From Gammaproteobacteria bacterium (GTDB lineage Bacteria > Pseudomonadota > Gammaproteobacteria > PS1 > Pseudothioglobaceae), in NCBI GenBank assembly GCA_029937335.1, contig JAPYQD010000041.1, forward strand, positions 1 to 6,786: a stretch of DNA of 6,786 nucleotides. The letters are read 5' to 3'. This document shows positions 6,590-6,786 of this stretch, in pieces. Within the stretch, counting starts at the first letter, position 1, and the number at the start of each line of letters is the position of its first letter. The notes below the pieces were generated by a model. The model was not told the DNA's origin. It did no database searches and was given only the letters and a program-made list of their open reading frames with translations. The translations under genes were made by a program, and so were the position numbers.

Positions 6590-6665
6590 TGGCAGGCAAG
6601 GAGGGACTCGAACCCCCAACCAACGGTTTTGGAAACCGCCACTCTACCAGTTGAGCCACTTGCCT
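6590..6665 (-). tRNA. tRNA-Trp (anticodon CCA)
   Basis: A complete 76-base tRNA with encoded CCA. The acceptor stem AGGCAAG (6659-6665) pairs with CTTGCCT (6594-6600), the discriminator is G (6593) and CCA is at 6590-6592. The D-arm has GGCTCAACTGGTAGAGT, the anticodon arm is GCGGTTTCCAAAACCGT with CCA in the loop, and the T-loop TTCGAGT is flanked by GGGGG and CCCTC. It reads UGG codons as tryptophan. A tRNA-Trp between tuf and secE is a common arrangement in proteobacteria. The 3' end lies four bases before the secE Shine-Dalgarno, so tRNA processing and the secE 5' end are linked. Confidence 0.97.
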
Positions 6666-6677
6666 AAATATTCTAAA

Positions 6678-6699
6678 GGCTCGGACAATTGCCCGAGCC
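6678..6699 (-). terminator. Stem-loop between tuf and tRNA-Trp (leaky terminator or processing signal)
   Basis: Minus-strand GGCTCGG (6693-6699) pairs with CCGAGCC (6678-6684). It is extended by one G-U and one C-G pair to nine bp around an AATT loop. The tract behind it is TTTAGAATATTT, poor for a strong intrinsic terminator. The mature tRNA begins only 12 bases after the stem. I see no room for a promoter between them, so tRNA and secE need readthrough or an upstream promoter. It probably ends part of the tuf transcripts or stabilises the tuf 3' end. Confidence 0.6.
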
Positions 6700-6702
6700 A
6701 AT

Positions 6703-6730
6703 GTTAGTCTTCTTAATTAATTAAACTAAC
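6703..6730. repeat. Inverted repeat around TTAATTAATTAA palindrome after tuf
   Basis: GTTAGT (6703-6708) and ACTAAC (6725-6730) are exact inverted arms around the palindrome TTAATTAATTAA (6713-6724). The structure starts two bases after the tuf stop codon. It may be a weak RNA stem at the tuf 3' end or simply AT-rich spacer. TAACAT on the minus strand here could serve as a poor -10 for the tRNA, but I see no good -35. Confidence 0.35.
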
Positions 6731-6732
6731 GC

Positions 6733-6786
6733 TTAATTCGTCACCTTAGCAACAACACCCGCACCTACTGTGCGACCACCTTCTCT
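6733..6786 (-). CDS. tuf: Elongation factor Tu, C-terminal 17 residues (5' part outside window)
   Basis: The window edge holds the last 17 codons and TAA stop of EF-Tu: the translation REGGRTVGAGVVAKVTN matches the conserved C-terminus of domain 3. EF-Tu delivers aminoacyl-tRNA to the ribosome as a GTP complex. The final Val-Thr-Asn varies between species and is not abnormal. The location directly before tRNA-Trp and secE corresponds to tufB of E. coli, but whether the genome has a second tuf copy cannot be told from here, so I use the plain symbol. Confidence 0.95.
   Translation of the reverse strand, partial: REGGRTVGAGVVAKVTN

Noticed and set aside
6451..6654. Plus-strand 67-codon reading frame ending in GLEPPTNGFGNRHSTS
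   Set aside because: It runs antisense through tRNA-Trp and secE. The GLEPPTNGFGNR-type tail is a recognisable false translation of the complement of a tRNA, not a protein.
1..6786. Search by eye for mobile elements, CRISPR repeats, att sites, toxin-antitoxin or defence genes
   Set aside because: No spaced direct repeats, transposase motifs or unknown proteins were seen; every long segment is explained by housekeeping genes and their leaders.

Overview
The window is a slice of the classic bacterial tufB / tRNA-Trp / secE-nusG / rplKAJL / rpoBC cluster. Every gene lies on the minus strand, so transcription runs from high to low coordinates. In order these are: the last 17 codons of an EF-Tu gene, tRNA-Trp(CCA), secE, nusG, rplK, rplA, rplJ, rplL and the first 1074 codons of rpoB. 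rpoB leaves the window just before its catalytic lysines. Intergenic gaps are short. The longest is about 200 bases, before rplJ, and no gene-free stretch exceeds 300 bases.

The gene order, the three-helix SecE, the 177-residue NusG without a large insert and an RpoB very close to the E. coli type point to a gammaproteobacterium. Third codon positions and spacers favour A/T. RpoB and L10 look non-enteric, and an AT-rich marine sulfur-oxidiser-like lineage (SUP05/Thioglobus type) would fit. That placement is an impression from protein resemblance, not a demonstrated result.

The genes work together in transcription and translation. SecE belongs to the SecYEG channel. NusG couples RNA polymerase to Rho or to the ribosome. 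L11, L10 and L12 build the ribosomal stalk and GTPase-associated centre, on which EF-Tu acts, and L1 forms the opposite stalk. RpoB is the beta subunit of RNA polymerase. The non-coding parts carry the expected control layer. There is a well-formed L10 leader between rplA and rplJ and an excellent hairpin plus U-tract attenuator between rplL and rpoB. A structured spacer with a UUCG hairpin lies between nusG and rplK, and a stem-loop lies between tuf and tRNA-Trp. secE has an unusual GTG start overlapped by an ATG-TGA start-stop pair, close behind the tRNA.

I found no mobile element, CRISPR array, defence gene, foreign-looking insertion or unknown protein. I see no evidence for a previously undescribed system. 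The points worth a second look are small regulatory details.
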